Below are positions 63,347 through 64,000 of a stretch of 64,000 nt of DNA, one piece after another (within the stretch, counting starts at the first letter, position 1; each line of letters begins with the position of its first letter). The notes beneath the pieces are model-generated. The model had not been told where the DNA came from. It saw only the letters and a list, made by a program, of their open reading frames with translations, and did not search any database. The stretch is taken from positions 4,881,001-4,945,000 of the forward strand of contig NZ_CP150096.1 of the NCBI RefSeq assembly GCF_038396765.1, given 5' to 3'. This DNA is from Chitinophaga caseinilytica (lineage in GTDB: Bacteria; Bacteroidota; Bacteroidia; Chitinophagales; Chitinophagaceae). The translations under genes were made by a program, and so were the position numbers.

Positions 63347-64000
63347 TCACCCGGCCGGCGCTTCGTCTGAAGTGGCATGCATCCGGGCGGTGAGGCTGCT
63401 GGCAGGAAAATCGAAGTGGATGGAAGTGCCCTGTGCGGAAGAGTCTACGTCCATCGTGCCGCGAAACGCCGCCGCGCGGGATTTCAGGCTGAACATCCCG
63501 ATACCCGCGTCGCCTTTCGACGCATCGATCCCCTTTCCATCGTCTTCCACCGTCATCCCCAATCCATCTTCATTGAATTCCAGTTGTACCAGCACCTGCG
63601 TGGCTTCGGCGTGCTTGATAGCATTCCCCAGCAGCTCCTGCAACATCCTGTACACCATGAGCTCGAACCGGGGATGAAACCGGCGGGGCTCGCCCGTTGC
63701 CTGGTATTCGAACGCCAGCGCATTGCTGCGGCCCAGTTTTTCGCAGTAAGCGCCCGCGGCCGCATCCAGCCCTTCTTCGAAAAGCAGGCGCGGCATGAGG
63801 TTGTGCGAGGTATCGCGGATCTCGGTCACCGCTTCGTTGAGCAGGCCCAGCGTGTTGCGGTAAGATGCCGATTTCGTGAGCTCGCCGTATTGGTTTTCCA
63901 GGGAATTGAGGTACAGTTTCACGCCGGACAGAATGGAGCCCGCGCCATCGTGGAGGTTCCTGGCGATGCGGGCACGCTCTTTCTCCTCCCCTTCCATCGA
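63347..64000 (-). CDS. sensor histidine kinase (HisKA_3), C-terminal part
   Basis: The gene runs off the window at its 5' end. The visible 217 residues include the HisKA_3 dimerisation/phosphoacceptor helix (RIARNLHDGAGSILSGVKLYLNSLENQ, His in NLHDG) and the HATPase_c domain (LLGNAIKHAEATQVLVQLEF, VEDDGKGID, GIGMFSLKSRAAAFRGTMDVDSSAQGTSIHFDFP). This is the NarL/DegS-type kinase. Its sensor domain lies beyond 64000. Confidence 0.9.
   Translation of the reverse strand, partial: SMEGEEKERARIARNLHDGAGSILSGVKLYLNSLENQYGELTKSASYRNTLGLLNEAVTEIRDTSHNLMPRLLFEEGLDAAAGAYCEKLGRSNALAFEYQATGEPRRFHPRFELMVYRMLQELLGNAIKHAEATQVLVQLEFNEDGLGMTVEDDGKGIDASKGDAGIGMFSLKSRAAAFRGTMDVDSSAQGTSIHFDFPASSLTARMHATSDEAPAG

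Overview
The window reads as a chromosomal segment of a high-GC Bacteroidota, most likely a Chitinophaga-like member of the Chitinophagaceae (inference). The evidence is three SusC/SusD pairs, three ECF sigma/FecR anti-sigma pairs, STN-domain TonB-dependent transducers, DUF4221, DUF4998, DUF5000 and DUF5916 families, lipoprotein signal peptides, and -7 boxes of the TAnnTTTG type. I see no tRNA, rRNA, CRISPR array, insertion sequence or phage gene.

Layout. 1-2.3 kb: DUF5916 outer-membrane-type protein. 2.3-12.6 kb (minus strand): complete ECF-controlled polysaccharide utilisation locus, sigma - FecR - SusC - SusD - PKD lipoprotein - GH16 - GH30, probably for beta-glucan. 12.7-17.7 kb: LLM flavin oxidoreductase, DUF4349 lipoprotein, OmpA/PD40 protein, AraC regulator. 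18-21.8 kb: beta-propeller/cytochrome c protein and a DUF1080/PA14 protein. 22.2-32.5 kb (minus strand): second ECF-controlled SusCD locus with three accessory surface proteins and no glycanase. 32.8-47.8 kb: third sigma/FecR pair, diverging from a SusC/SusD pair that leads into an unusual cluster. 47.9-52.4 kb: AraC, DUF4345, NmrA-like reductase, pyruvate oxidase. 52.4-56.6 kb: GH78 rhamnosidase and sulfatase. 56.8-64 kb: AraC, GNAT, PPP phosphatase, tRNA-dihydrouridine synthase, lipoprotein, DinB, DUF3817, ABC exporter and a histidine kinase cut by the window end.

The most interesting region is 34.8-47.8 kb. It holds SusC, SusD, a periplasmic phosphoesterase fused to a thioredoxin-like domain without CxxC, a small exported Thr-rich protein, a DUF4221 propeller lipoprotein, a CPSC thioredoxin-like lipoprotein, a paralogue of the phosphoesterase that has lost most metal ligands, and on the opposite strand a kinase-LanC-like fusion (degenerate zinc site) next to a small HTH protein. 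Two genes in this cluster are preceded by the same promoter module: a dyad CTGnAC-N5-GTnCAG, seven bases, then a -7 box.

Two cautions and one regulatory observation apply to the whole window. Six genes in the first 30 kb (DUF5916, GH16, OmpA/PD40, an unknown accessory gene, SusD, SusC) are each broken by what looks like one missing base in a mononucleotide run. This pattern suggests sequencing or assembly error rather than six real pseudogenes. All intact-gene statements for these six assume the repair. In both minus-strand SusCD loci, a plus-strand -7 box plus an intrinsic terminator lies opposite the susC start, which suggests cis-antisense RNAs like those known from Bacteroides PULs.
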